DNA of 39,710 nucleotides from Bdellovibrionales bacterium (GTDB lineage Bacteria; Bdellovibrionota; Bacteriovoracia; Bacteriovoracales; Bacteriovoracaceae). The DNA lies in NCBI GenBank assembly GCA_030638415.1, contig DAOWEO010000119.1, positions 1-39,710 of the forward strand, in the 5' to 3' direction. A program made the translations under genes and the position numbers. Below the pieces are notes generated by a model. The model made no database searches, was not told the DNA's origin, and saw only the letters and a program-made list of their open reading frames with translations. Below, piece by piece: positions 15,884 to 25,043 of this stretch (position 1 is its first letter; each line of letters starts with the position of its first letter).

Positions 15884-17020
15884 TTTATATTTAAAAGCAT
15901 TGCTGCGCACGTTTTGAATAGTTTTGATTGTCTTTTTCTTACTGCTTTCTTTTTTGGGATTATTTAAAGATTTCTTATGCATTGATAAGATGGCCTTGCC
16001 TATTGCTTTGCCCAAAAGAGGGGGAACAGCATTGCCTATCTGTCGCCACTGAGCCGAGATTGATCCACTAAAAACAAAATTATTAGGAAAGCTTTGAATC
16101 GCTGCAGCTTCACGTTGAGTGAGGTAGCGGTCTTCTTTTGGATGGTAGTAGCTATGTCGATGAGTCATAATGGTAGGGGAAGGAGTATCTCCGTGGAGCC
16201 TGAAGTATTTGGTTTGACGGAGACGTTGCTCAGGGATTTCTTGCCAATTTATGCCCAGTTTAAGTGATGGTGTAAAATAATTATTTTCATCTTTTTCATA
16301 ACGAATACCACAACCTTGTGGAATTTTTTTGATGCGTTTGATATCTATTTTATGTTTTAACTGTGCCGATTCAATATCATGATTATAAATTATCTTGTCA
16401 GGTGCTTGTAGGTCTTTTAATACTTGGTTTACTGTTAGAGAGGCTACAAACTTTTTACCAATAGTTATATCATGAGATAGTTTTGGAAATACTACTGTTG
16501 TATTTACCTTGCTTCCAATAATGATTGTTCTACGCCGTTTTTCAGCAACTCCGTAGTTGTGAGCTGACATGACTTGAACTTCTAGAGTGTAGCCTAGGTC
16601 TTGAAAGTACTTGAAAATTTTTTTGAGAGTCTTTTCATTCTTTTTGGCCAGCAAGCCGGTGACATTTTCAATGACGACATATGATGGATTAGTTAGTTTT
16701 ACAATTCTTAAAAATTCCATAAAAAGTTTATTACGATTATCGTTTGGATCACCTTTGCCAACTGTAGAGAATCCCTGGCAAGGTGGTCCACCAACAACGA
16801 GATCAATATTCTTATTGTTTATAAGACTATTTAGTTGCTTGGAGGTTAAGTCTTCAATTTTTCCACTAAAGCTTTTAGCGTGTAGATGGTTTTTTTCAAA
16901 TGTGGAAATTGCATGGGTATCATGGTCAATACCTAGTAAACAGCGGAGTCCCGCTTGTTCTAGTCCACAGGATAATCCGCCTGCACCACAAAAAATATCT
17001 ATAAAATGTAATTTTGCCAT
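15872..17020 (-). CDS. DNA (cytosine-5) methyltransferase
   Basis: Methylates C5 of cytosine in DNA using S-adenosylmethionine. All main motifs are present: I FIDIFCGAGGLSCGL (from residue 7), IV GGPPCQGFS with nucleophile Cys81, VI ENV (118-120), VIII EKRRRTIIIG (160-169) and X QIGNAVPPLLGKAI. The target-recognition region includes KYFRLHGDTPSPTIMTH and ends in TQREAAAIQSFP. A Lys-rich tail of about 35 residues follows motif X. AAAGAG precedes the ATG. No restriction endonuclease, Vsr nuclease or specificity gene is adjacent, so it appears to be an orphan methyltransferase, or solitary within what can be seen. The recognition sequence cannot be predicted. Confidence 0.95.
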   Translation of the reverse strand: MAKLHFIDIFCGAGGLSCGLEQAGLRCLLGIDHDTHAISTFEKNHLHAKSFSGKIEDLTSKQLNSLINNKNIDLVVGGPPCQGFSTVGKGDPNDNRNKLFMEFLRIVKLTNPSYVVIENVTGLLAKKNEKTLKKIFKYFQDLGYTLEVQVMSAHNYGVAEKRRRTIIIGSKVNTTVVFPKLSHDITIGKKFVASLTVNQVLKDLQAPDKIIYNHDIESAQLKHKIDIKRIKKIPQGCGIRYEKDENNYFTPSLKLGINWQEIPEQRLRQTKYFRLHGDTPSPTIMTHRHSYYHPKEDRYLTQREAAAIQSFPNNFVFSGSISAQWRQIGNAVPPLLGKAIGKAILSMHKKSLNNPKKESSKKKTIKTIQNVRSNAFKYKSKA

Positions 17021-17093
17021 AACTCTTTTTGTTAAATATTGAAACGAGAGTATATACCAATGGATATTGAGTTTAAAGGTTATTTAACTTTGT

Positions 17094-17723
17094 TTATGCA
17101 ACTTTTTTGAAATGTGTTGAAAAATGTTGTTCCTGCTGCTCTTGTGATGAAGGTATTACCAGTGATGGCTGAATTGGATGTAGGTTAAGTGAATATTCAC
17201 TTTTTTCTAGTTTGATTGTTGCCAGTGTACTTAAAATACTAGTTTGAGGTGCTAGAAAAAAGGTTTTTTGTGATTTATGAAATAGTATTGATTTTATGAA
17301 ATCTTGTTGTAAGTCATAGTTTTGTTGAAAATTTATATTTTCAATAACCACTATGTGATGTTTTTGTAAATATAGCTTTAATAGTAAGTAATAGCTTTTT
17401 TCTACGGTACTTAATTTATCAATGTGGCGCTTTGTATCTCCGAGAAAAGCACAATATTTTTCAAGGTCTTCTTGTATATCGTTATCTGAAAAGGATTTTG
17501 TAATCGTTGCTATTGAAGTATGCCCATTAAATGGTGTGTCTATGATTAGGTTTTCAAAGATATTTAAATTCGGAAATAGTGGTGCTGACAAATTAATATA
17601 GGTAAACATATAGTTTGCATGTAATTTAAATTTTTTGTTGGCGAGAAGTGCCAGTTTAATACAATTTGAATCATTAGAGTCAATTTGCACAATGTCAGAT
17701 GTTAATATCTTTCTGTTTTTCAC
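17094..17723 (-). CDS. Degenerate ABC-ATPase-like protein (no Walker A)
   Basis: Unannotatable by strong motif, but the spacing of several pieces resembles an ABC ATPase. LFPNLNIFENL (49-59) follows a Q-loop-like position. LSTVEKSYYLLLKLYL (104-119) resembles the LSGGQ signature helix. HHIVVIEN (122-129) resembles Walker B, with Glu/Asn instead of Asp/Glu. There is no GxxGxGKS/T before the Q-loop position. If the relationship is real, the protein cannot hydrolyse ATP normally and is a pseudo-ATPase, perhaps a regulatory or structural partner. The start is GTG at 17723 without a clear ribosome binding site. No membrane-component gene is next to it. Confidence 0.6.
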   Translation of the reverse strand: MKNRKILTSDIVQIDSNDSNCIKLALLANKKFKLHANYMFTYINLSAPLFPNLNIFENLIIDTPFNGHTSIATITKSFSDNDIQEDLEKYCAFLGDTKRHIDKLSTVEKSYYLLLKLYLQKHHIVVIENINFQQNYDLQQDFIKSILFHKSQKTFFLAPQTSILSTLATIKLEKSEYSLNLHPIQPSLVIPSSQEQQEQHFSTHFKKVA

Positions 17724-17755
17724 AATTTATTTATCGGTAGTTACTTAAGGAACTT

Positions 17756-17768
17756 GAGTATAATACTC
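17756..17768. promoter_or_regulatory. 13-bp palindrome containing a TATAAT box
   Basis: GAGTATAATACTC is a perfect inverted repeat (GAGTAT/ATACTC, central A) in the 174-bp region between two divergent genes. It contains TATAAT (17759-17764) reading toward the regulator gene. A dimeric repressor site over a -10 box would look like this; no -35 box is evident. Confidence 0.4.
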
Positions 17769-17897
17769 CAATAAATTAATTCTTGTAGTGACTTATATGT
17801 TTGCCACTATAAATAAAAAAGTAAAAGTCTAAAGTTTAACTAAATAAAACCGATCAAAAGATGAGGATATATACATAAAAGTAATATTGGAGTATTC

Positions 17898-19811
17898 ATG
17901 TTAGCAAGTTTTTCAGAGTTTAAATTTTATCAATCTTTCAGGATTCCTGTTGAGAAGGCGGATGGACTTAGATTTCTACTTGAGATTGAAGATGAAAATG
18001 GCAAGATGCGTTATATTGATGATGCTGTATTGTTAGATATAAGTGTAAGTGGGTTTGGGGTATCTACCGTTGAAAAAATTAAAGTAAATGAAATTATGAG
18101 TGCCTCATTGCAGTTTAAAAAAATGCACATTGATTTAACTGGAAAAATTGTACGTTCTTTTTCTAATACTCTTGATGACGATCGAATGATTTACGGTGTT
18201 GAGCTGGAAGAAGAGAAGAAATTAAACCGTTTCTTAGAGACTTATATTAAAAGCTTTTCTGCTGATAGGTTAAAAGAGTGTTTGGTAAATTCTGCCTTAA
18301 CCGAACGATATACAGATTCGAGTGAGGGGTTTGAGGTCTTTTCATTGTTACTATCTCTTTTTAAAGATATTACTCAATATGGTGATAATGAGGGATTTGT
18401 TGAAAATATGCTCGAAGAAGTTGTCCGCATTTTAAATGCAAATCGTGCTTCTGTCTTTCTCATTAATCCTGAATCCAATGATCTAGAAGCAATTGCGTCT
18501 TTAGGTGTAGAAAAAGAGTTACTTAAGTTTGATTATAGAAAGGGAATTGCTGGCTCTGTATTTACTACTGGGCGTGCAATTAACATTGATATTACTGAAG
18601 ACTCTATTTTTAATAATGAGTTTGATGATAAATTTGGCTTTAAAACAACTTCAATTATCTGTTATCCAATTTACAATCGTGAAGATAAGATTATTGGTGT
18701 ACTAGAAGTCTTAAATAAAAGAAATCAGGATCGATTTACTGTTGAAGATGAAAAAACGATGAGAGTTCTTTCTTTAGTATTCTCTTCAGTCTTTCATCAG
18801 TTTGCACCAGTATCGGATAAGTCTAAAATTAGAAGCTTTAGTACTCCATTTGATCGTGAATATGCATTGATTGGACAAAATTCGCAAATTACGAAGTTAC
18901 GTGGAAGTATCCTGCAAACAAAAGACCTGGATTATCCTCTACTAATTGAAGGAGAGTTTGGAGTTGGGAAAACTCTATTTGCTAAAATTATTCACTATGA
19001 AAGCAAGCGTGGCTTAGCACCATTTGACATTATCGATTGCTCATTACCTGAAGAACAATTAGATGAGATGTTATTTGGAGATGAATCAAAATTAGTTGCT
19101 GTGCATGATGGAAGTATTGTATTTCGTCAGATCGAAAAGCTATCATCGAAACTACAAATAAAATTATATAATACTTTGATTCATAGAAGAATTGGTAATT
19201 GTGTTTATAGTTTAGACTTTAGATTCATGGCAACCACCTCGAAAGATCTGATGGTTGAGATGAAAGAAGGGAACTTTAGTCGTGATCTATTTGATTTTAT
19301 AAATAAAACATACATCATAATTCCGCCTCTTCGTGATCGCTTAGATGATATCGACTGCTTAGTTGATTTCTTTTTGAAGGTTGAGTGTAAAAAACATGGA
19401 CTTTTATTAAAGCAAATTAATAGTAAGGCAATGAAAAAATTAAAAAATTATGATTGGCCAGAGAATATCAAAGAGCTTCAAACTTGTATTGAAAGAGGTG
19501 TTTTATATAATCCTCGTTCACATATTATCAGTGCAATAGATCTTACAGATGGTATCCTACCATTAGTAAATATTAATAGTAAAAAGAAAGCCTTTGGTAG
19601 TAATTCCTATGCTATCGATAATTCTCTACCGCTTAAGTACCGAGTACTGTTAGTTGAAAAAGAGATGATTTTAAGTGAGATTAGGCGACATGGTGGTAAT
19701 AAATCAAAGGCGGCGATTGCAATGAACATCAGTAGAGAGGCGCTACGTAAAAAGCTTCTACAGGCTGATGAGATTGAAGAGCAGCTTAATACAAAGAAAA
19801 TTGCTGCTTAA
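17898..19811 (+). CDS. PilZ-GAF-AAA+-Fis regulator lacking the GAFTGA loop
   Basis: 637-residue bacterial enhancer-binding-like protein. A PilZ-like domain (about 10-115) keeps DISVSGFG and YGVEL but has only part of the RxxxR motif. A GAF domain spans about 150-300. An AAA+ domain (about 322-550) has an intact Walker A, GEFGVGKT (352-359). The GAFTGA loop that contacts sigma-54 is deleted: only about 10 residues separate LFG from the Walker B strand. Walker B reads GSIVFRQ, so the acidic pair is replaced by Arg410/Gln411. PPLRDRLDDI and DWPENIKEL are retained, and a Fis-type HTH (583-622, NKSKAAIAMNISREALRKKL) ends the protein. It probably binds DNA and nucleotide and senses a ligand, but should not activate sigma-54 transcription. 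TTGGAG is 5 bases before the ATG. Its stop overlaps that of convergent glpD by 4 bases. Confidence 0.9.
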   Translation: MLASFSEFKFYQSFRIPVEKADGLRFLLEIEDENGKMRYIDDAVLLDISVSGFGVSTVEKIKVNEIMSASLQFKKMHIDLTGKIVRSFSNTLDDDRMIYGVELEEEKKLNRFLETYIKSFSADRLKECLVNSALTERYTDSSEGFEVFSLLLSLFKDITQYGDNEGFVENMLEEVVRILNANRASVFLINPESNDLEAIASLGVEKELLKFDYRKGIAGSVFTTGRAINIDITEDSIFNNEFDDKFGFKTTSIICYPIYNREDKIIGVLEVLNKRNQDRFTVEDEKTMRVLSLVFSSVFHQFAPVSDKSKIRSFSTPFDREYALIGQNSQITKLRGSILQTKDLDYPLLIEGEFGVGKTLFAKIIHYESKRGLAPFDIIDCSLPEEQLDEMLFGDESKLVAVHDGSIVFRQIEKLSSKLQIKLYNTLIHRRIGNCVYSLDFRFMATTSKDLMVEMKEGNFSRDLFDFINKTYIIIPPLRDRLDDIDCLVDFFLKVECKKHGLLLKQINSKAMKKLKNYDWPENIKELQTCIERGVLYNPRSHIISAIDLTDGILPLVNINSKKKAFGSNSYAIDNSLPLKYRVLLVEKEMILSEIRRHGGNKSKAAIAMNISREALRKKLLQADEIEEQLNTKKIAA

Positions 19812-21196
19812 CTTAATCCATATTGGTTGAAAAAATCTTTATGCTTACTAACAAACTGTTCAACAGACTCTTGTGCATTATTATGAGCGGGACTATAAAC
19901 TGATAGCCGCCTATTAATTAGATCTTCTAATGTTTTTGGCATTTCATCTTTAATTATTATTTTTAGTTCATCCTCAGAGGGCCACTCATCAGGAGCCTTT
20001 AGGTATTTTGAGTGTGGAGTGAAGCCTTGTGCTGTTTTGAGAGGTGAGTATGATTTTTGGTATGATGTTGTAATTTTTCTTGTAATATCCTGTCCCATAA
20101 CTCTAAAAGTAGTATATTTCCCACCTACAATTACAAAGAAATTAGAAAATGGCTGAAGTGTTTTATGTTCACGGCTTGTCTTGCCTTTGTCTAAAGATGA
20201 TTCATCATCTTTTGCTAAAGGACGGACACCAGCAAAACTAGAGATAATCATATCTACAGAAACAGTAGGCTTAAAATACTCATTTAAATTATCAATAATA
20301 TAGTCAATATCTTTTTGGGTAGCCTTGATATTAAAAAAATCCTTTTCCGGGTCGCTCTCAGTCGTACCTACTAAAATTGCATTAGGATGGGGAATTACAA
20401 AAATAATCCGACCGTCTTTTGTTTGTAGTACTATTGGAGCATTGATATTTAGTGCATCTTTTTTAAGCCAAACGTGAATACCTTTAGAGGGAAGTAGTTG
20501 ATTTTCCCATGGGCAAATATCCATATCATTTAAAAATTGATCAGTAAAAGGCCCTACTGCTGTCACGATATTCTCAACAGTAACCTGTGTCTCACAACCA
20601 CTAAAAGAGTCTGTTAAAGTAACTTGGTATTTGATTTGTTCTTTAACTATTTTAGTAACTTTTTTATAGTTAAGCGCCTGGGAATTTTTATTTTTAGCCA
20701 GAGCATCTAAAATAATTTCAATATTTAATTTAGCATCATCGACAATCACATCATGGTAAACACCACTTCCCTTAAGCTTATCCTTACGGAGTGCCGGATT
20801 CATTTCTAGAGACTGCTGTTTAGAAAGAATTTTATAGGGACTATTTTGAAAGCTAGACAAAAGATCATATGCAAAAAGACCTATACCAGTCATGAAGAGG
20901 TTATATTTTGACGTATTATAAATTGGAAGTAAGAAAGGTTTCTCGTAACACAATTCCGGCATTAAATGTTTCCATAAATTCTTCTCATGTAATGCTTCAA
21001 ATACAAGATTAAAGTCCATATTCTCTAAGTAGCGAATGCCACCGTGTAACATTTTAGAACTATTTTGACTGGTTTGTGAGGCAAAATCACCGCGGTCTAC
21101 CAGCAGTGTGTCTATTCCATGTAGAGATAGATCCCAAAAAATACCAGCACCAACAATACCACCACCAATGACGAGTGTTTTAAATTCTTTATCCAT
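19808..21196 (-). CDS. glpD: FAD-dependent glycerol-3-phosphate dehydrogenase
   Basis: Oxidises sn-glycerol-3-phosphate to dihydroxyacetone phosphate and passes electrons to quinone at the inner membrane. The N-terminal FAD Rossmann motif GGGIVGAG is followed by QNSSKMLHGGIRYLE, a family hallmark. GTTESDPEKDF, FAGVRPLAKD and GGKYTTFRVMGQD follow. 462 residues is slightly short against the roughly 500 of GlpD, with a reduced C-terminal region. It starts 2 bases after the stop of the YbjQ-like gene with a weak ribosome binding site, which suggests translational coupling. In this setting it could recover glycerol phosphate from phospholipid breakdown. No glycerol kinase or transporter is nearby. 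Confidence 0.93.
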   Translation of the reverse strand: MDKEFKTLVIGGGIVGAGIFWDLSLHGIDTLLVDRGDFASQTSQNSSKMLHGGIRYLENMDFNLVFEALHEKNLWKHLMPELCYEKPFLLPIYNTSKYNLFMTGIGLFAYDLLSSFQNSPYKILSKQQSLEMNPALRKDKLKGSGVYHDVIVDDAKLNIEIILDALAKNKNSQALNYKKVTKIVKEQIKYQVTLTDSFSGCETQVTVENIVTAVGPFTDQFLNDMDICPWENQLLPSKGIHVWLKKDALNINAPIVLQTKDGRIIFVIPHPNAILVGTTESDPEKDFFNIKATQKDIDYIIDNLNEYFKPTVSVDMIISSFAGVRPLAKDDESSLDKGKTSREHKTLQPFSNFFVIVGGKYTTFRVMGQDITRKITTSYQKSYSPLKTAQGFTPHSKYLKAPDEWPSEDELKIIIKDEMPKTLEDLINRRLSVYSPAHNNAQESVEQFVSKHKDFFNQYGLS

Positions 21197-21198
21197 AG

Positions 21199-22455
21199 TT
21201 AATTCTTTGTTTCTGTTATTGCAATTTGTTGAATAAATACGGCACTACCAGTCGCAATAATTTTATAATTTGTAGCTGTTTTCTCACTATTTTCAAGCTG
21301 AATTAAGGGAGTGACTATATAGGTGACACCTACTACTCCATTAGCACCAAGTTCATAGGCCTGTAGTTTTATTTTTTCTATGAGTTCGTGATAAAAAGAA
21401 GAGGATCCTATCGTAAAATTTTCTAAAATATCATGTACTTCTGAAGTAGTATTACTAGAGTGAATTCCATCATTTTTAAAAAATTTTTCAGGAACAATAA
21501 TATCTGCAGTAGTAATTCCTAAGTAGTCTCTTATCTCCTGTCCATGAATGGTAGGAGTCGTAGTAAGTAATATTGAGTTAATTGAAAACTGTTCACGTTG
21601 CAAATTTTTTCCTGCATGAGTATTACGTAGTAGATTTTCTTTGGAGATCAGTCCTTTGAACTGCTTATTTACACCTTTTGATGGATGAATCTCTTCGGAA
21701 AGTCCTAATTGAATATCACCAGAGAAACGACGTAATTTATTTGCAAGAAATATTGCACTAAATTCACTTAATTGAGGAAGAATTAATGATCCATTGCTTA
21801 ACGATTGATCTACTAACTGCTTATTCTCATCTGTGTATAAGCCGTACTCTGTTAATATAATTTTTATATCCTCAATATCATCTGTATAACTAATATCGCG
21901 TATTAATAGTGTGAATGGTGGATTTCCTGCACGTGTTACCTGACCGTAAGAAATATTATGGGCAAACTGCCGGATATCTTTAAAAGTTTCAGGTGGAGAT
22001 ATTGGTGGTGGGGGTTGTGTTGAAGATGTGGGTACAGTTAGAACTTCTTCTATTACAACTTCATCTTCTTCGATAGGTGGTGATGAGAAGTCATCATCTG
22101 TTGTATTTAAATCCTCTTCAGTATTAAATTCAGAAGACGTTGCAAAATCATCAATTGATGATGCAAAAGGTACTTCCTCAGTTTCTGAACTATCTACAAT
22201 ATCGAGATCACTACTAGAAAGCTGAAAGTCTGGCTCTGTCGGTTCAGTGAGATCACTTATCTCGATGTCAGTTGAACTAAAGTCATCAGAAAATGATGAT
22301 TCTTGTTCATCTAATGTATCTATGTCAACGGGCGTCGCTGGTAAACTACCTTTCGAACCACCGTCATCTAGCTGGGAATCTAAATCATTATCAAGCTGAT
22401 GTACAAACTCTGATAAGTCTTCAATTCTGGTCAAGTCATTTTTATCATCACTCAT
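21199..22455 (-). CDS. Acidic-linker protein with C-terminal YbjQ/UPF0145-like domain
   Basis: 418 residues in three parts. Residues 1-165 are low-complexity and strongly acidic (Asp, Glu, Ser, Thr) with a Pro run (PPPPISPP), predicted disordered. A middle domain (about 170-275, from FTLLIRDISYTDDIEDIK) has the alternating strand-helix pattern of ribosomal L7/L12-like folds, a weak resemblance. The C-terminal domain (about 295-415) matches YbjQ/UPF0145: LTTTPTIHG, DYLGITTADIIVP, a helix with ELGANGVVGVTYI and a closing ATGSAVFIQ. That family is a pentamer-forming fold of unsettled function. No signal peptide. AGGGAT precedes the ATG. It sits 20 bases after secA and 2 before glpD, so it is co-transcribed with both. 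Confidence 0.75.
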   Translation of the reverse strand: MSDDKNDLTRIEDLSEFVHQLDNDLDSQLDDGGSKGSLPATPVDIDTLDEQESSFSDDFSSTDIEISDLTEPTEPDFQLSSSDLDIVDSSETEEVPFASSIDDFATSSEFNTEEDLNTTDDDFSSPPIEEDEVVIEEVLTVPTSSTQPPPPISPPETFKDIRQFAHNISYGQVTRAGNPPFTLLIRDISYTDDIEDIKIILTEYGLYTDENKQLVDQSLSNGSLILPQLSEFSAIFLANKLRRFSGDIQLGLSEEIHPSKGVNKQFKGLISKENLLRNTHAGKNLQREQFSINSILLTTTPTIHGQEIRDYLGITTADIIVPEKFFKNDGIHSSNTTSEVHDILENFTIGSSSFYHELIEKIKLQAYELGANGVVGVTYIVTPLIQLENSEKTATNYKIIATGSAVFIQQIAITETKN

Positions 22456-22475
22456 TTATATCCCTAGTTCGCTAT

Positions 22476-25025
22476 TTATGAAGCTCCATGACAGTGCTTG
22501 TATTTTTTACCTGAACCACATGGACAGGGGTCATTACGTCCAACTTTGGTATTGTTGCGGCGAATCGGTGCCTGTTTACCATGTTGTTCTTCCGCTCGTT
22601 GTGCTCTCTTATGAGCATCCATTTGTGCTTCTAATGTCTCTTGCTGACGACGCTTCATCTCTTCCATTTCCTCTTGTGTATAAAATTGTACACTAAAAAT
22701 TTGGCGAATGATGGCCTGCTTTACAGTGGTTTTCATTGTTTCAAAAAGTAAAAAAGCTTCACGCTTATACTCAGTTAGAGGATTTTTCTGTGCATATGCA
22801 CGTAGGGAAATACCCTCTTTAAGGTGGTCCATAGAGAGCAGATGGTCTTTCCAATGCGAGTCAAAAATAGATAGAAGTATTTCACGTAGTGCCATCTCTA
22901 CTTGCTTTTCTTCATACTTAGAAAATTTTTCATCAACTTGCTGCTTGGTGAGAGAGTAGACATAGTCTACAATATCAGCTGAATATTTTTCAGCACACTC
23001 GGCAGAAGTAATATCCTTCTCGCTAAAAAATGTGTGTTTATAAACATTGTTGATCTCTTCCCATGGCCACTGATCTAAGGGAACTTTTTTATCTGGTCTG
23101 AATTGCTCAACAAATAGTTCTGAAACATCTTGTAGCATCTCATGAACAAGACCCATATTGTCATGATCACTTAGAATCTCTTTACGTAGACGATAGATGA
23201 CCTTTCTTTGGTGGTTCATAATATCATCATATTCTAAAAGGTGTTTTCTGATCTCAAAGTTATGGGTTTCAACTTTTTGCTGCGCTTTTGCAATCGCATT
23301 ACTAATCATCTTATGCTCGATAGGTTCATCATCTTCCATACCTAAAGTCGTCATAAATTTTTTAATTTTTTCAGATCCAAAAATTCTCATTAGATCATCT
23401 TCTAATGAGAGAAAAAATCTGGATGCACCAGGATCTCCTTGTCGGCCTGAACGACCACGCAGTTGATTATCGATGCGTCTTGATTCATGCCTCTCTGTTC
23501 CAATAATACAGAGACCTCCAAGTTTTAAGGTTTCAGCATTAAGTTTTATATCTGTTCCTCGTCCCGCCATATTTGTTGCGATTGTTACACTACCTGGCAT
23601 ACCGGCATTAGCAACAATTTCAGCTTCATGCTCATGGTGCTTTGCATTGAGGACATTATGCGGTATTCCTAATTTTTTTAGATGTTTGGAAATTATTTCA
23701 GAGCTATCTATCGCAATCGTTCCTACGAGTACTGGTTGCCCTTTTTTATGTAGGTCAGCAATGAGGTGCCCAACTGCCTTGTACTTACAAGCTTTGTCTT
23801 TATAAATTAGATCAGCTTGATCATCTCGAACCATAGGTAGGTTTGTTGGAACAACAACAACATCTAAATGATAAATCTTTTGAAATTCTTCTGCCTCAGT
23901 ATCTGCCGTTCCTGTCATACCAGAAAGACCGTTATAAAGTTTAAAGTAATTTTGAAAAGTAATTGAGGCAAGAGTTTGGTTTTCTGATTTTACTTTTACT
24001 CCCTCCTTCGCTTCAACTGCTTGATGTAGTCCATCAGACCAACGAGACCCTTCTTTTAGTCTTCCTGTGAATTCATCTACTATTATTACTTGTCCCTCTT
24101 TAATTACGTAGTCAACATCTACATTAAATAGATAGTGAGCACGGAGAGACTGGTTTAAATTATGTAAGATTTCAGAATTTTTTGCATTGTAAATTTCGTC
24201 AATATTTAATAGCTTTTGAACTTCTGTAATTCCTTCATCTGTCATGATGGCTGATTTACTTTTTTCTTCTATAGTGAAATGGATGTCTGCTTTGAGTTTT
24301 CTGACGGCTCCATCAGCAATACTATAAACACCAGTACCTTCTTCACTGGGTCCTGAGATAAGTAGAGGAGTTCTTGCTTCATCAATTAAAATTGAGTCAA
24401 CCTCGTCAACAATACAGTAATTATGTGGTCGCTGGACATAGTCTTCTAAATCAAATTTCATATTGTCACGAAGGTAGTCAAAAGCAAATTCATTATTCGT
24501 ACCGTAAGTGATATCGCAGCGATAGGCTTGTTGACGTATGTCATCATCCATGTCAGCCACAATACATCCTACAGTTAATCCAAGCCATTCATATAGCTCT
24601 CCCATCCATTTTGAGTCACGGCTTGCAAGGTAATCATTGACTGTAACGAGGTGTGCTCCCTCACTTTTTAGGGCATGTAGGTACATGGGTAGTGTTGCAC
24701 AAAGTGTCTTTCCTTCTCCTGTTTTCATTTCAGCAATTTTATTTTGAAATAATACAATTCCACCGATTAATTGAACATCAAAATGGCGCATTTTCAAGAC
24801 ACGTTTAGACGCTTCTCTTACAGTTGCAAATGCCTCAGGTAACATTGCTTCGAGTGTAGCACCTTTTGTTAATTGCTCACGAAACTTAGGAGTTTGAGCT
24901 TTAAGCTCTTCATCACTAAGCTTTTCCATATCAGCTTCAAAACTATTTATTTGATGAATTAGTGGGCCTAGTACCTTAATATCTCGGTCATGCTTTGTTC
25001 CAAACATTGATTTAAAAAAGTTCAT
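22476..25025 (-). CDS. secA: SecA preprotein translocase ATPase
   Basis: Motor of the Sec pathway that drives unfolded preproteins through SecYEG. 849 residues, normal length. Walker A KTGEGKT is at about 101-107, the DEAD-type box in [17 protein letters not shown] follows, then the preprotein-crosslinking region, helicase motifs including [13 protein letters not shown] and [13 protein letters not shown], and the scaffold/wing region. The C-terminus carries the zinc-binding SecB/ribosome-interaction tail with ligands Cys834, Cys836, Cys845 and His846. AGGAGA precedes the ATG. It is the second gene of an array beginning with the M23 peptidase gene 18 bases upstream. Confidence 0.99.
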   Translation of the reverse strand: MNFFKSMFGTKHDRDIKVLGPLIHQINSFEADMEKLSDEELKAQTPKFREQLTKGATLEAMLPEAFATVREASKRVLKMRHFDVQLIGGIVLFQNKIAEMKTGEGKTLCATLPMYLHALKSEGAHLVTVNDYLASRDSKWMGELYEWLGLTVGCIVADMDDDIRQQAYRCDITYGTNNEFAFDYLRDNMKFDLEDYVQRPHNYCIVDEVDSILIDEARTPLLISGPSEEGTGVYSIADGAVRKLKADIHFTIEEKSKSAIMTDEGITEVQKLLNIDEIYNAKNSEILHNLNQSLRAHYLFNVDVDYVIKEGQVIIVDEFTGRLKEGSRWSDGLHQAVEAKEGVKVKSENQTLASITFQNYFKLYNGLSGMTGTADTEAEEFQKIYHLDVVVVPTNLPMVRDDQADLIYKDKACKYKAVGHLIADLHKKGQPVLVGTIAIDSSEIISKHLKKLGIPHNVLNAKHHEHEAEIVANAGMPGSVTIATNMAGRGTDIKLNAETLKLGGLCIIGTERHESRRIDNQLRGRSGRQGDPGASRFFLSLEDDLMRIFGSEKIKKFMTTLGMEDDEPIEHKMISNAIAKAQQKVETHNFEIRKHLLEYDDIMNHQRKVIYRLRKEILSDHDNMGLVHEMLQDVSELFVEQFRPDKKVPLDQWPWEEINNVYKHTFFSEKDITSAECAEKYSADIVDYVYSLTKQQVDEKFSKYEEKQVEMALREILLSIFDSHWKDHLLSMDHLKEGISLRAYAQKNPLTEYKREAFLLFETMKTTVKQAIIRQIFSVQFYTQEEMEEMKRRQQETLEAQMDAHKRAQRAEEQHGKQAPIRRNNTKVGRNDPCPCGSGKKYKHCHGAS

Positions 25026-25043
25026 TTATAATCTCCTAAATAG

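Noticed and set aside
15872..17723. Idea of a restriction-modification or defence island around the methyltransferase
   Set aside because: The neighbour gene shows no nuclease motif and no other defence gene is nearby.
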